Shown one piece after another: positions 26,794 through 36,587 of a stretch of DNA of 64,000 nt; the stretch's first letter is position 1, and the number at the start of each line of letters is the position of its first letter. Made by a program: the position numbers and the translations under genes. This DNA comes from Proteus vulgaris. GTDB lineage: Bacteria; Pseudomonadota; Gammaproteobacteria; Enterobacterales; Enterobacteriaceae. The notes beneath the pieces were generated by a model that was not told the DNA's origin, ran no database searches, and saw only the letters and a program-made list of their open reading frames with translations. The stretch is taken from contig NZ_CP137920.1 of NCBI RefSeq assembly GCF_033708015.1, positions 3,658,001-3,722,000 of the forward strand, in the 5' to 3' direction.

Positions 26794-27647
26794 TAGTATT
26801 TCCAAGAATAGTAAAAGTAATTATCACAATAACTAAATGGATTATCTTCGTTTTTAGCACAGTGCGCTAAAAATACTCGACCCAATCCATTTGTTTGTAA
26901 TTTATCACCATAAAAGAAAACAAATCGCTCACCTTTCACACACTGTAAATTAAGCTTCTTTCTTACAGCGTCAAAATTGCGAACATAATTATCACTTACC
27001 GCAGAATTAATCATGGCTTCATTAGAAAGTAACTCACAATCATTATGCGTTAATGGTGTCAGTGAAATTGGCTTTGATTGGTGTTGATTAAAAAAGATGA
27101 TCACCGCAAGAAATACCGCACCTAATAGAAAACCAATGCTGGCTAAATACCAACAAATTTCTGGTTTCTGTTTTTGTTGTGGTGCTTCTTCTTGTATAGG
27201 CTCTAAAGGTGTTTGCGTTAAAGATAAAGGTGTCGTTGTTTCAACCACTACTTTGTTTTCATCTTTAACTAGAATAGGTGATCCTTCATTTGTTTGAATT
27301 GAAGGTAAGAGCGTTGAATCATCAATGAGTTCAACTGATATATCTGGATTAAACTCTAATCGTCCTTTCGCAATAGTCACAATGATATTTTCAATACCAT
27401 AATGGCGAAATGTTTTTCGTAATAAACTCAAATATTGGTTTAAATTACTGTTTGATGAAACTAATCCATTATCATCCCAAACACGTTTTAATACTTCATC
27501 ACGATTAACAACGCCGGGATGCTGAATAAAATAAAAAAGTAACGCATTAGCGGTAATAGAAAGATGAGTATCAACACTCTCTTTTTCTAACGATATCGCG
27601 CCATCCGTTGCGTCGTAATAAATTAAGGCATTTATTTTGTATTTCAT
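26793..27647 (-). CDS. ToxR/CadC-like transmembrane transcription regulator (MarT-type)
   Basis: 284 residues from the ATG at 27647 after GAGG; an earlier ATG five codons upstream lacks spacing for a site. The N-terminal OmpR-type winged helix (SITANALLFYFIQHPGVVNRDEVLKRVW...SNSNLNQYLSLLRKTF) binds DNA. A Pro/Gln linker (about 120-160) leads to one transmembrane helix (WYLASIGFLLGAVFLAVIIFF) and a small Cys-containing periplasmic domain. MarT in Salmonella activates the adhesin misL. Here it may sense the envelope and regulate surface genes; the nearby fimbria and effector candidate are possible targets. Cotranscribed with the TetR gene (20-bp gap) and fidL. Confidence 0.85.
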   Translation of the reverse strand: MKYKINALIYYDATDGAISLEKESVDTHLSITANALLFYFIQHPGVVNRDEVLKRVWDDNGLVSSNSNLNQYLSLLRKTFRHYGIENIIVTIAKGRLEFNPDISVELIDDSTLLPSIQTNEGSPILVKDENKVVVETTTPLSLTQTPLEPIQEEAPQQKQKPEICWYLASIGFLLGAVFLAVIIFFNQHQSKPISLTPLTHNDCELLSNEAMINSAVSDNYVRNFDAVRKKLNLQCVKGERFVFFYGDKLQTNGLGRVFLAHCAKNEDNPFSYCDNYFYYSWKY

Positions 27648-27667
27648 TGTGCCCTCATTCATCCTGA

Positions 27668-28261
27668 TTAAAATGACTGATTTTCTGTGTTTGCCATATA
27701 GTCAAATGTCATTTCAGATAATCTTTCGACTAATGCGCTACGCTCTTCTTGTGAAAGTGTAGGGCCTTCTGTTAGTTCAGATAACCAAAGACCATCTGCT
27801 GCATAACGAATTAATGTTCCTAAATAACTATTATCTAATTTATCGCCTTTGGCTAAATGATCTAACATCCAGTCTCGCCAACATTGACGCATAATAGGCT
27901 CATTTGGCATAGCTAAAGATAATATGGCTAATTGGCGACTTTCGTCTGACTGTTTTAAATCAGAAATATAAGTTAAATAGGCGCGAGAAAAACGCCCTGC
28001 TTCAATCGGATCATTTTCCATAATCACTGCAATGCGACTATCCATAATATCCAATAGCCGTTTAAAGACTGCCTGCACTAATTCTAATTTTCCGGGGAAA
28101 TGATGAAGTAGACCGCCTTTACTGACTCCTGCTTCTTTTGCCACGGCATTCAAAGAGAGAGAGGCTATTCCTTCATTAGCCACAATAACACTTGCCGCTT
28201 CCAATAATTGCTCTTGTACTCGGATAGGGTCTTTTTTTCGGTGATGTGCAGTTGTATTCAT
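27668..28261 (-). CDS. TetR-family repressor
   Basis: 197 residues. The N-terminal helix-turn-helix (ASLSLNAVAKEAGVSKGGLLHHF) is typical TetR; the C-terminal ligand domain is not assignable to a known ligand. It starts 11 bp downstream of a dyad operator, so autorepression is likely. It is the first gene of a leftward operon with the MarT- and FidL-like genes, an unusual link between a cytosolic ligand sensor and a membrane-bound regulator. No divergent transporter gene is next to it. Confidence 0.9.
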   Translation of the reverse strand: MNTTAHHRKKDPIRVQEQLLEAASVIVANEGIASLSLNAVAKEAGVSKGGLLHHFPGKLELVQAVFKRLLDIMDSRIAVIMENDPIEAGRFSRAYLTYISDLKQSDESRQLAILSLAMPNEPIMRQCWRDWMLDHLAKGDKLDNSYLGTLIRYAADGLWLSELTEGPTLSQEERSALVERLSEMTFDYMANTENQSF

Positions 28262-28271
28262 GCATAGGATA

Positions 28272-28289
28272 ATACCGACCAGTCGGTAT
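28272..28289. promoter_or_regulatory. TetR operator
   Basis: ATACCGACCAGTCGGTAT, a dyad with 8-bp perfect arms around CA, ends 28 bp upstream of the TetR start. Such ACCGAC/GTCGGT dyads are common TetR-family sites. Confidence 0.82.
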
Positions 28290-28600
28290 GTTCCTTATTG
28301 ATCAAAATCAATCTGATTTATACTGATACTTATTATATGTAAATAATGGAGTTGACTTCACATTCCTTTATTTATTAATCAAATTTAATTTAAAAAATTA
28401 AATTATTTTACAAGATTGATCGGGACGATTAATTTAAAAAACAAAAGGAGTTTAGAATTTGATTTTTATCAAAAAATCACTGCATTGATTAACTATTTCA
28501 TTAATGATGACAAATAAAATAAGAATAAAGAAATCAATATTAAATTAATTTCTTTATTTAAAATTAAATTTATTTTTTATAAAAATAGAATTAGCATTAT
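28290..28600. other. AT-rich intergenic stretch
   Basis: Between the TetR operator and the stop of the tyrosine-rich gene. It holds the presumed TetR promoter. Near 28540-28575 there is an imperfect A/T hairpin that could end the tyrosine-rich gene's transcript. No open reading frame of interest was seen. Confidence 0.4.
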
Positions 28601-29266
28601 TTAAAGAGTATTAAATTTTGTGCCATTTTCAATGGTAGTAAAAAACAACCTAAAAAGTTCATCATCTGTTGGAATGGTATCATAATTATTTTCCTCAGAT
28701 AACGTATCATCGGAAGGTGAAGTATAAATATCCTCCTCATAAAAATCCGTAGAATCAAAAACCTCACTATATACGTCCTCAACTGTTACTGAATTATTTT
28801 CATCTATTGATTCATATGTATTTTCTTCTGGAAGATTTATTTCTTCATATTCATGTTCTTCTGGACTATCTTTTAATTCACATCTACTTTCACCTGAATC
28901 ATATATTGAATTATATCTACTATCAACTGAACCATATATTGAATTATATCCACTATCAACTGAACCATATATTGAATTATATTTGCTTTTATCTAAACCC
29001 TCCATTTCACATTGACTATTTAAAAACATTTCTATATAAAAGAGCGAGGTTCCTCTTGAAAATTCAATATTTTTACAGAAGTTAATAAGCTCAAGTCCAT
29101 CGGATTTCGAACCTGTCGAAACCTGTCTAAAAGGAGTATTACTATTAAATAATCCTGTTATACCAGAACTAAGATTAGAGAAAAAATCAACAATATTACT
29201 TATTACTTTTCCTATTCCCATTGTCAGTTGACTCGCTGTATCTCTAAATATAGAGGTAACATTCAT
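28601..29266 (-). CDS. Tyrosine-rich acidic protein with ITAM-like motifs, candidate secreted effector
   Basis: 221 residues, no family recognised. Residues 1-45 are Ser/Thr/Ile/Phe-rich without charge clustering, like type III secretion signals. Residues 96-128 hold three 11-residue repeats (YNSIYGSVDSG, YNSIYGSVDSR, YNSIYDSGESR). Then follow YEEI (140), YESI (151), YSEV (166), YEED (176), YTSP (181) and YDTI (195) in an acidic, probably disordered context. YxxI pairs at 96/107, 107/118 and 140/151 are all 11 residues apart, satisfying YxxI-x7-YxxI, the host ITAM pattern; YEEI is the classic Src-family SH2 ligand. AAGGATA precedes the ATG. No Sec signal. Delivery by the T3SS at 1-6.6 kb is inferred from composition only. 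Confidence 0.7.
   Translation of the reverse strand: MNVTSIFRDTASQLTMGIGKVISNIVDFFSNLSSGITGLFNSNTPFRQVSTGSKSDGLELINFCKNIEFSRGTSLFYIEMFLNSQCEMEGLDKSKYNSIYGSVDSGYNSIYGSVDSRYNSIYDSGESRCELKDSPEEHEYEEINLPEENTYESIDENNSVTVEDVYSEVFDSTDFYEEDIYTSPSDDTLSEENNYDTIPTDDELFRLFFTTIENGTKFNTL
28883..28981. repeat. 33-bp tandem repeats coding for YNSIYGSVDS units
   Basis: Three units of 33 bp encode 11-residue repeats; the first two are almost identical, the third has diverged at its end. The unit length keeps the reading frame and sets the Tyr-to-Tyr distance at 11 residues. Confidence 0.88.
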
Positions 29267-29342
29267 AATATATCCTTATATTAATGATGATAAGATCAAA
29301 ATACCTAAAGATACTAATAAAACAAGGGATTTTAAATATAAA

Positions 29343-29370
29343 AAAACCTCCTTTAAATAAAGAAGGTTTT
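29343..29370 (-). terminator. Terminator after metY
   Basis: An A/T-flanked hairpin: AAAACCTCCTTTA and TAAAGAAGGTTTT with one mismatch, bordered by A- and T-runs. It lies 24 bp past the metY stop on its transcript and before the tyrosine-rich gene. Confidence 0.82.
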
Positions 29371-29393
29371 TAATTCTTAATGTATAACTTTAA

Positions 29394-30668
29394 TTAAATA
29401 CTGGCTTTTAATGCCTGCTCTAAATCTGCAAGAATATCGTCGATATGTTCAATGCCGATAGATAACCGAATTAAATCGCGTGAAACACCTGCGCGTTCTA
29501 ATTCTTCATCATTTAATTGACGATGCGTGGTTGATGCTGGATGACATGCTAATGATTTAGCATCACCAATATTCACCAGACGAACAATGAGTTGCAATGC
29601 ATCTATAAATTTAGCCCCTGCTTCTGCACCTCCTTTAATCCCAAAAGAGAGAATGCCCGCTGGTTTACCTGACATATAACGTACCGCTAAATCATGCTCA
29701 GGGTGATTGCTTAAACCTGCATATTTAACCCATGCAACTTGAGAGTGATTTTGTAAATATTCTGCCACTTTTTGGGCATTTTCAGTATGACGATCCATAC
29801 GCAGTGCCAGCGTTTCTAATCCTTGTAGGATCAAGAATGCATTAAAAGGTGATAGAGCCGCACCTGTTCCACGCAAAGGCGCAACACGACAACGAGCTAT
29901 ATAGGCAGCAGCACCAAAGTGCTCGACATAATTTACCCCGTGATAAGAAACATCTGGTGTATTTAATATTTCAAAACGATCTTTATGCTCAGCCCAAGGG
30001 AATTTACCAGAATCAACAACAATACCACCGATAGAATTACCATGACCACCAATATATTTGGTTAAAGAGTGAATAATAATATCCGCACCATGCTCAAAAG
30101 GACGGCATAAATAAGGTGTTGCAACCGTATTATCAACAATTAAAGGTACACCATGACGATGAGCGATATCAGCCAATGCTTGAATATCGACAATATTTCC
30201 ACTTGGATTTGTAATGGTTTCACAAAATACGGCTTTTGTTTTATCGTCAATTAACGCTTCAAGGGCTGCAATATCATCATGAGGGGCAAAGCGGGCTTCA
30301 ATACCAATGCGAGGAAATGTGTGCGCCATTAAATTATAAGTGCCACCATAAAGCTTAGCGACGGAAACAATATTATCTCCCACTTGTGCAATAGTTTGAA
30401 TTGCATAAGTGATCGCTGCCATGCCCGATGCTACGGCAACCGCTGCAATTCCACCCTCTAATGCGGCAACACGTTTTTCTAATACGTCATTGGTTGGATT
30501 CATGATACGGGTGTAAATATTACCAGGTACTTTTAAATCGAAGAGATCCGCACCATGTTGCGTATCATCAAATGCATAAGATGTTGTTTGGTAAATAGGT
30601 ACAGCAACGGCTTTTGTGGTTGGATCAGGTGAATAACCCGCGTGAACAGAGAGTGTCTCAAGTTTCAT
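29394..30668 (-). CDS. metY: O-acetylhomoserine sulfhydrylase (MetY), Cys/Met PLP enzyme
   Basis: 424 residues from the ATG at 30668, six bases after AAGGA; an upstream frame extension has no such site. It carries Cys/Met-metabolism PLP motifs: YTRIMNPTNDVLEKRVAALEGG, SGMAAITYA, and the cofactor lysine in HSLTKYIGGHG. The length of about 425 and the FETIxNPSG-like region (CETITNPSGNIVD) favour MetY over the shorter cystathionine enzymes. It would make homocysteine from O-acetylhomoserine and sulfide. A single gene with its own terminator; no SAM riboswitch or MetJ-box array was seen upstream. Confidence 0.93.
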   Translation of the reverse strand: MKLETLSVHAGYSPDPTTKAVAVPIYQTTSYAFDDTQHGADLFDLKVPGNIYTRIMNPTNDVLEKRVAALEGGIAAVAVASGMAAITYAIQTIAQVGDNIVSVAKLYGGTYNLMAHTFPRIGIEARFAPHDDIAALEALIDDKTKAVFCETITNPSGNIVDIQALADIAHRHGVPLIVDNTVATPYLCRPFEHGADIIIHSLTKYIGGHGNSIGGIVVDSGKFPWAEHKDRFEILNTPDVSYHGVNYVEHFGAAAYIARCRVAPLRGTGAALSPFNAFLILQGLETLALRMDRHTENAQKVAEYLQNHSQVAWVKYAGLSNHPEHDLAVRYMSGKPAGILSFGIKGGAEAGAKFIDALQLIVRLVNIGDAKSLACHPASTTHRQLNDEELERAGVSRDLIRLSIGIEHIDDILADLEQALKASI

Positions 30669-30901
30669 AGCAATTCCTTGTTGTTGCATTTGTTCTTATC
30701 GTATTACTTAATACATCTTCTTTATTGGAGATGCTGCAAGTGTAACTATTCAGTTTATAAGTAATATAGATAAGCCGATATTGCCCTCATCGCATAGTGA
30801 AAAAATTTCAACTTACACAAATGCTTCTTTTTAAATAGAGTCTATTGAGCCAATGACCTCTATTTACATCAATATTTAACTTAAGAACCCTCTATTTTGC
30901 A

Positions 30902-31816
30902 TTATTTTACCGTTTTACGTGGTTTTATCGTTTTTTGACGAGTTGCCAACCAGCAAATTAAAGAGCCACCAGTCACCATCATGACCCCCTGCCAAAATGA
31001 GAAAGAGAGTGCAGTAGACAATAATATTGATGAAAATGCAGTAGAAATAACTGGAGTGAAATAAGAGAGTGTCGCCAGTAATGTCACATTACCCCTGATC
31101 ATACCGATTGTCCAAGCCGCATTTGCAAGTCCAATAGCAGCCCCTGTTATTAATAATAGCGTGATACTTTTTGTATTGACGATCCACTCTACGGGGGCTG
31201 AAACTAGGTATTGTCCCCATAATGCAAGTGACGTTAATAGAAAGAAAGGCACAATACCGTTATTCCCGCCAGACATAAGCCGAGTTAAATTACTATAAAA
31301 TGCCCACAGAATAGCACCTGAAAACGCCAATATATAACTCAATGGGTTGCTTTGAATATTCATCCATAACCCATTAATTGTCAGCGGATTATCGCCACTA
31401 ACAACCCAGACTAGTCCACTAAATGCACATAATAATCCGATGATCAGTAAAATTGAGAATCGCTGCTTATTAAGTATTACAGCAAGGGCTAACGTAAAAC
31501 TAGGCCATAAATAGTTAACCATTCCTAGCTCTATGGCTTGTGTTCTGTCTGTGGCAAATCCTAACGCTAGAGATAAACACACTTCATAAGTGACAAATAA
31601 TACCCCTCCCCAGAAAAGATAGCGTTTAGGGAAGCGTGATAACTTCGGTGCACCTAAGATCAAAATAAGAAAGAGTGTGCCTGTGGTATAAATCAGTGCG
31701 GCACCTCCCACAGCACCAAAATACTCACTAATATTACGAATTAAACCAACAATGGTGCTCCAAAGAAGAATAGCAACAATGCCATATAATGTCCCTTTTG
31801 ATGAGCTAGATATCAT
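30902..31816 (-). CDS. yddG: Aromatic amino acid / drug exporter YddG (DMT family)
   Basis: 304 residues with ten transmembrane helices in two EamA halves. The start (GTLYGIVAILLWSTIVGLIRNISEYFGAVGGAALIY) is very like YddG of enterics, which exports aromatic amino acids and some toxic compounds such as paraquat. The first half has the WSTIVG signature and the second WAFYSNLTR. The C-terminus is basic (RQKTIKPRKTVK), expected for the cytosolic end. Single gene upstream of metY, same strand, about 230 bp apart, so probably separate. Confidence 0.88.
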   Translation of the reverse strand: MISSSSKGTLYGIVAILLWSTIVGLIRNISEYFGAVGGAALIYTTGTLFLILILGAPKLSRFPKRYLFWGGVLFVTYEVCLSLALGFATDRTQAIELGMVNYLWPSFTLALAVILNKQRFSILLIIGLLCAFSGLVWVVSGDNPLTINGLWMNIQSNPLSYILAFSGAILWAFYSNLTRLMSGGNNGIVPFFLLTSLALWGQYLVSAPVEWIVNTKSITLLLITGAAIGLANAAWTIGMIRGNVTLLATLSYFTPVISTAFSSILLSTALSFSFWQGVMMVTGGSLICWLATRQKTIKPRKTVK

Positions 31817-32693
31817 TTTGTGCCTTCTGATTTAAGATTTTATCATTAGAACCGATATTAAAATAAAACCAGCATAATTGCTTTAGCCATTTTTATGAAA
31901 AGATAATCAAAAAAAAATTGAATAGTGAAACATTTTGTTACAATTAATATTAAGCAGAAAACAGATTGATTTACTCCCATAGGTAGTGAAAAAAGCATCA
32001 TCAATTTTATATTTCTAAAATATGTCTTTTAATTTCAATTTAAAATGAATAAATAATATTTCTACTTTTTTTATCAAAAATATATTTGAAGTTTATATTT
32101 GAATAAAAAAATAGACAACATTGCCTTTTTTGAACATGAAAAGTGTTATTTCTTGTATCATTTTATAAATAGTTTCACCATGAAATATATTTTATGAAAC
32201 ATCATCTTATAGGTATTTTTACAGGCTCTTTTTAAGATGCTCTTTATTGGTCTACGAAAAACGATGAAAACAAAAAGAAAAAACACAATAAATATCAATA
32301 TGATATGCAATATCATAAAAATCATTAGATAAAATAATCTATTTTCCCACTTTTTAACACTAGCTATTGCCGATAGTTATTACGATATCAATAGATACCA
32401 TCTATAAAAGAAGCTAAAAACGATCGTTTAAAACGATTTCTCTATTTTTTTTGGCACATCTATAATTTTTGTAAATTTGACTTAGGTATGAATATAACTG
32501 TTTTATCGTTTTTACGATAATTGCGGCAATCTGCCCTCTGTTAAATATATATAAATAGTCTTACGTTACACGTCTAAAAACCATTTATCCCCCTTTTATT
32601 CTCTATTTAAAAATAGAGGATAAATAGAGTTAGCTATTATCTTAATTTATTAAGTTAATGGTTAGATATATATTTAAAAAATAGGAATAATTA
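31817..32693. promoter_or_regulatory. 877-bp AT-rich upstream region of the fimbrial operon
   Basis: No gene is seen. Features: a perfect 12-bp palindrome AAACGATCGTTT (32418-32429) followed at once by AAAACGAT, and a hairpin TTATCG/CGATAA (32503-32520). The shared CGAT core suggests repeated regulator sites. Neither a recombinase gene nor a clear long inverted-repeat pair was found, so there is no sign of an invertible switch. Confidence 0.5.
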
Positions 32694-33254
32694 ATGAAAA
32701 AGTTATTATTATCTGCAATTATCACTTCTGCAATGGCTGTGATTGCCACTCCTGCATTTGCAGAAGACACTGTTACTCCTGCACCCACAGAAGTAACAGT
32801 CAATGGCGGTACTGTTAACTTTGAAGGTTCTGTTGTTAATGCAGCTTGTGGTGTTGATAGTAGCTCAGCAAACCAAACTGTTCGTTTAGGTCAATTCCGT
32901 GTTGCCGAATTTACTAAAAAAGGTGATGAAACAGGTCGCATTCCTTTTAGTATTAAATTAAATAACTGCGATATTACCGTTTCAACATTAGCTGCAATTA
33001 CTTTTAATGGTACCGCTTCGGATGGCGATGCAAGCGCATTTGCATTACAAGGTAGTGGTGCGGCGGCAAATGTCGCATTAAAAATTACTGACTCCAGCAG
33101 TAAAAATGTTATTCCAGGCCAACCATCAACGACTCAAAAATTAATTGAAGGCGAAAACCAATTAAATTATAACGCATCTCTTGTTTCAACAGATGACACC
33201 GTTAAGGCGGGTAGCGCAAACGTTACCACAAACTTTATGGTGACCTATTCTTAA
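32694..33254 (+). CDS. Major fimbrial subunit (chaperone-usher pilin)
   Basis: 186 residues. A Sec signal ends at about residue 23 (TPAFA/EDT). The mature protein has the pilin Ig fold: two Cys (VVNAACGVDS, LNNCDIT), the VRLGQFRVAEF strand, and the C-terminal donor-complemented strand ANVTTNFMVTYS ending in a penultimate Tyr. A Pro/Thr-rich N-terminus (EDTVTPAPTEVTVNGGTVNF) would be the donor strand. First gene of the operon, about 100 bp before the chaperone, a gap that commonly lets the pilin be made in excess. Confidence 0.93.
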   Translation: MKKLLLSAIITSAMAVIATPAFAEDTVTPAPTEVTVNGGTVNFEGSVVNAACGVDSSSANQTVRLGQFRVAEFTKKGDETGRIPFSIKLNNCDITVSTLAAITFNGTASDGDASAFALQGSGAAANVALKITDSSSKNVIPGQPSTTQKLIEGENQLNYNASLVSTDDTVKAGSANVTTNFMVTYS

Positions 33255-33351
33255 TAGCTAATTATTTTTGATTGATATCTTATTGCCAAGGACGGCATAT
33301 TTTTCTCAAAAATACAATTACCCTATATTCATTACCTAATATATTTCAATC

Positions 33352-34032
33352 ATGAAAAAAATACTTATATTTCTTATTATTTTTCTCTTTCCATTATTAT
33401 CTTATTCTAATGGTGTTTCATTAGGTGCTACACGTATTATTTATAATTCAAATATTAAACAAACCAACCTTGTTATTACTAACTCCGATAAAGAAAATAG
33501 CTTTTTAATTCAATCATGGGTTTCTGATAATCAAGGCGTTAAAAATAACGATTTTATAGTAACACCTCCTTTATATATTCTTGATGCAAATAAAGAAAAT
33601 GCATTAAGAATTATGTATACCGGTGCATCTCTACCTGAAGATAGAGAAAGTTTATTTTGGATGAATGTAAAAGTGATCCCGTCATTACAAGATGAACTCG
33701 CTAATGAAAACACACTACAAATCGCAATACAGAGCCGCATAAAGCTTTTTTATCGCCCTGGAAATTTGCCTGCTTATAATGAAAAAGTTGCAAATGAGAT
33801 TTCTTTTTCTTACCAGAATGGTGAGCTTATTGCGAATAACCCAACGCCTTATCATATCACTATGGTGAATTTAGCAGTAGCGGATAATAAACTCCCTGCA
33901 AGTATCATGATCAATCCTTTCTCTCAATTAATGTTAGGAAAAATAAAGAGCAATGCGAGCTTAATTTCATTTCAAACAATAAATGATTATGGCGCGCAGA
34001 CGGCAGTATTAAAAAAAGAAATTTCTCATTAA
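33352..34032 (+). CDS. Periplasmic fimbrial chaperone
   Basis: 226 residues with an N-terminal signal ([16 protein letters not shown]). It has the PapD-like fold: [14 protein letters not shown] at the start with the conserved Arg, the G1/F1 region ALRIMYTG, the [11 protein letters not shown] motif and the second Ig domain [12 protein letters not shown]. It stabilises pilin subunits by donor-strand complementation and brings them to the usher. Its stop (TAA) shares the A with the downstream ATG at 34032. Confidence 0.94.
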   Translation: MKKILIFLIIFLFPLLSYSNGVSLGATRIIYNSNIKQTNLVITNSDKENSFLIQSWVSDNQGVKNNDFIVTPPLYILDANKENALRIMYTGASLPEDRESLFWMNVKVIPSLQDELANENTLQIAIQSRIKLFYRPGNLPAYNEKVANEISFSYQNGELIANNPTPYHITMVNLAVADNKLPASIMINPFSQLMLGKIKSNASLISFQTINDYGAQTAVLKKEISH

Positions 34033-36587
34033 TGATTGCATCGGCTCCAAGCGTCTTGGTCAAAAACATGATTAATAAAAATACAGTTTATTTTTTCTTT
34101 TCTGGTGCTATGACTATATCAATGGCGTTGCCATTGTTGGCACACAGTGCAAACCGATTTAATCCTGCTTTTTTGGCTGATTCTCCTGATTCTGTCGCCG
34201 ATTTAAGCTATTTTGAAGCTGGAAATAGTATCAAACCGGGAGATTATCCTCTTGATATTATTTTTAATCATGAGTATCTGAGAACAGAAAACATTCATTT
34301 TATTAGCCAAGATAAAACTGTAATTCCTTGTTTAAATAAATCTTTTTATCAATCACTAGGTATTAATATTAAAATATTTTCTGATATTGAAAATACCTTA
34401 GATAATCAATGTATTAATATTGAAGATATTATTCCTGACTCTGTTGTTAATTATGATATTGATAAACAAGCATTAAAAATTCAAATCCCTCAAGCAGCTT
34501 TAGATCTTAAAGCCCGTGGTTATATTCCACCAGAGAAATGGGATAACGGCATTACTGCAGGAATATTAAATTATACCTTTAGCGGCGCCAACAGTTGGGG
34601 AAATTCTCATAATAATAGTTACTATCTCAATCTACGTAGTGGGATCAATATTGGTGCTTGGCGATTAAGAGATTATTCCACTTGGAATTCATCAAATGGA
34701 AAAAATCAGTGGAACCATATCAATACTTATCTTCAACGCAATATTGTGTCACTAAAAAGCCAATTACAAATTGGCGACAGTTATACGTCATCAGCACTTT
34801 TTGACAGCATTAATTTCCGAGGTATTTCCTTAGAAAGCGATAACACGATGTTACCTGATAGCCAAAGAGGTTTTGCCCCTATTGTTAGGGGGATCGCAAA
34901 TAGCAATGCCAAAGTCGTTATAAGACAAAATGGCTATATTATTTATCAAACCTTTGTTGCCCCTGGCGCATTTGAAATTAGAGATCTCTATCCAACATCA
35001 AATAGCGGCGATCTCTATGTTTCGATTGAAGAAAATGACGGCAGTAAACACGATTATGTTGTGCCGTATTCTGCCGTGCCCATTTTACAACGAGAAGGTC
35101 AAAAACAATTTGTGATCCAAGCAGGTGAAATTTGCCAAAATAATCAAAATAAAAAACCACGCTTTTTGCAAGGCCATCTGATCTATGGATTACCTTATGA
35201 CACAACGGCATACGGTGGCGCTTTAGTTACCGCAGAATATCAATCTTATGCGCTTGGGGTTGGTAAAAATATGGGCACCTTGGGTGCCATGTCAACGGAT
35301 ATCACTTTTGCTCATAGCAAACTCCCTGATGATTCAATATCAGAGGGCTACTCTTTACGCTTTCTCTACGCAAAATCACTTAACCAATTTGGTACTAATT
35401 TTCAGTTATTAGGCTATCGCTATTCTACTTCTGGCTTTTACACACTGGAAGAGACGCTCAACACAAGTATGTCTGGTTATCTCTATGAAGATAATCAACA
35501 AACACCTTCGCGTTATTTTGATCTGCGTAATCATAAAAAAGGCAGTCTCCAGATCAATTTGTCACAACAACTTGCCGATTATGGCTCTGTTTTTATGACA
35601 ACACACTGGCAAAACTATTGGGGAACAAATGAGAAAAACGTATTAGTCCAAACAGGTTATAACGGCAATATTAAAGGGCTTTCTTACAACATTATTTATA
35701 GTTATAACCGCATGATGAACAGTGGGGAACGGGATCAAACACTTTCTCTTGGGGTTTCTATTCCGTTACAACTTCTTATGCCTTCAAGTTATCAATCAAG
35801 TAATAGTGCCTATCTCACTTATAATTACAGTCATAATAATAACGGCTATTCTGCCCATAATGCAGGTGTTGCTGGCACATTACTCGATGACAATACGTTA
35901 AATTACAGTGTTCAACAGGGATATAGTAATCAAGGAGGGAGTTATACAGGCAGTGCTTCTCTTGGATATCAAAGCCGATATGGCAATCTCAATGCTGGCT
36001 ATAACTACCATCAAGATGCTCAACAACTCAATTACAGCCTTGCAGGCGGTATGTTGTTACATAGTGAAGGGATCACATTAAGTCAGCCATTAAGCTCAAA
36101 TACTATTCTCGTTGATGCTGACAAAACAGCAGATGTCCCTATTGATAATGCGACGGGTATTTATACTGATTGGCGCGGATTTGCTGTTATTCCTTATGCG
36201 ACAGCTTATCGTCAAAATAAAGTGGCACTTGATACCACCACACTCCCAGACAATGTCGAGATTGAACAAAATATTCAGCAAGTTATTCCCACTCAAGGTG
36301 CCGTTATTAAAGTTAACTTTGACGCTAAAACGGGATATCGCTTATTACTGACACTAAAACAACAAGGGCGGCCTTTACCTTTCGGTGCAATTGCCACCGA
36401 TAAGCAAAACCATCTCTCCGGTATTGTGGGCGATGACGGTTTGCTCTACCTCTCTGGCGTCCCTCATTCAGGCCTATTGGATGTTCGCTGGGGCAATGGA
36501 TCCTCTAAACATTGCCAAGTCAATTATCAATTACCTTCTGAACAACATAATGAGCCCTTTATAAAGATGACACAGGAGTGCCAATAA
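34032..36587 (+). CDS. Outer-membrane fimbrial usher
   Basis: 851 residues (839 if starting at the Met at residue 13, which gives a more regular signal peptide). After the signal ([20 protein letters not shown]) come the N-terminal binding domain ([34 protein letters not shown]), the beta barrel with plug ([26 protein letters not shown]), and a C-terminal domain ([28 protein letters not shown]) ending with a Cys pair. It polymerises and secretes the pilus. Start and stop overlap its neighbours in TAATG arrangements, so translation is coupled. Confidence 0.95.
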   Translation: MIASAPSVLVKNMINKNTVYFFFSGAMTISMALPLLAHSANRFNPAFLADSPDSVADLSYFEAGNSIKPGDYPLDIIFNHEYLRTENIHFISQDKTVIPCLNKSFYQSLGINIKIFSDIENTLDNQCINIEDIIPDSVVNYDIDKQALKIQIPQAALDLKARGYIPPEKWDNGITAGILNYTFSGANSWGNSHNNSYYLNLRSGINIGAWRLRDYSTWNSSNGKNQWNHINTYLQRNIVSLKSQLQIGDSYTSSALFDSINFRGISLESDNTMLPDSQRGFAPIVRGIANSNAKVVIRQNGYIIYQTFVAPGAFEIRDLYPTSNSGDLYVSIEENDGSKHDYVVPYSAVPILQREGQKQFVIQAGEICQNNQNKKPRFLQGHLIYGLPYDTTAYGGALVTAEYQSYALGVGKNMGTLGAMSTDITFAHSKLPDDSISEGYSLRFLYAKSLNQFGTNFQLLGYRYSTSGFYTLEETLNTSMSGYLYEDNQQTPSRYFDLRNHKKGSLQINLSQQLADYGSVFMTTHWQNYWGTNEKNVLVQTGYNGNIKGLSYNIIYSYNRMMNSGERDQTLSLGVSIPLQLLMPSSYQSSNSAYLTYNYSHNNNGYSAHNAGVAGTLLDDNTLNYSVQQGYSNQGGSYTGSASLGYQSRYGNLNAGYNYHQDAQQLNYSLAGGMLLHSEGITLSQPLSSNTILVDADKTADVPIDNATGIYTDWRGFAVIPYATAYRQNKVALDTTTLPDNVEIEQNIQQVIPTQGAVIKVNFDAKTGYRLLLTLKQQGRPLPFGAIATDKQNHLSGIVGDDGLLYLSGVPHSGLLDVRWGNGSSKHCQVNYQLPSEQHNEPFIKMTQECQ

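Noticed and set aside
28807..29085. Rightward open frame of 92 codons opposite the tyrosine-rich gene
   Set aside because: It is the antisense of the repeats (Ile/His/Tyr-rich), without a ribosome site or family signal.
31817..32693. Invertible fimbrial switch like the mrp element
   Set aside because: No recombinase gene and no convincing pair of long inverted repeats were found.
33283..33305. Attenuator between pilin and chaperone (TTGCC...GGCA then T-run)
   Set aside because: Only about four paired bases; too weak to call, though partial termination is common at this place.
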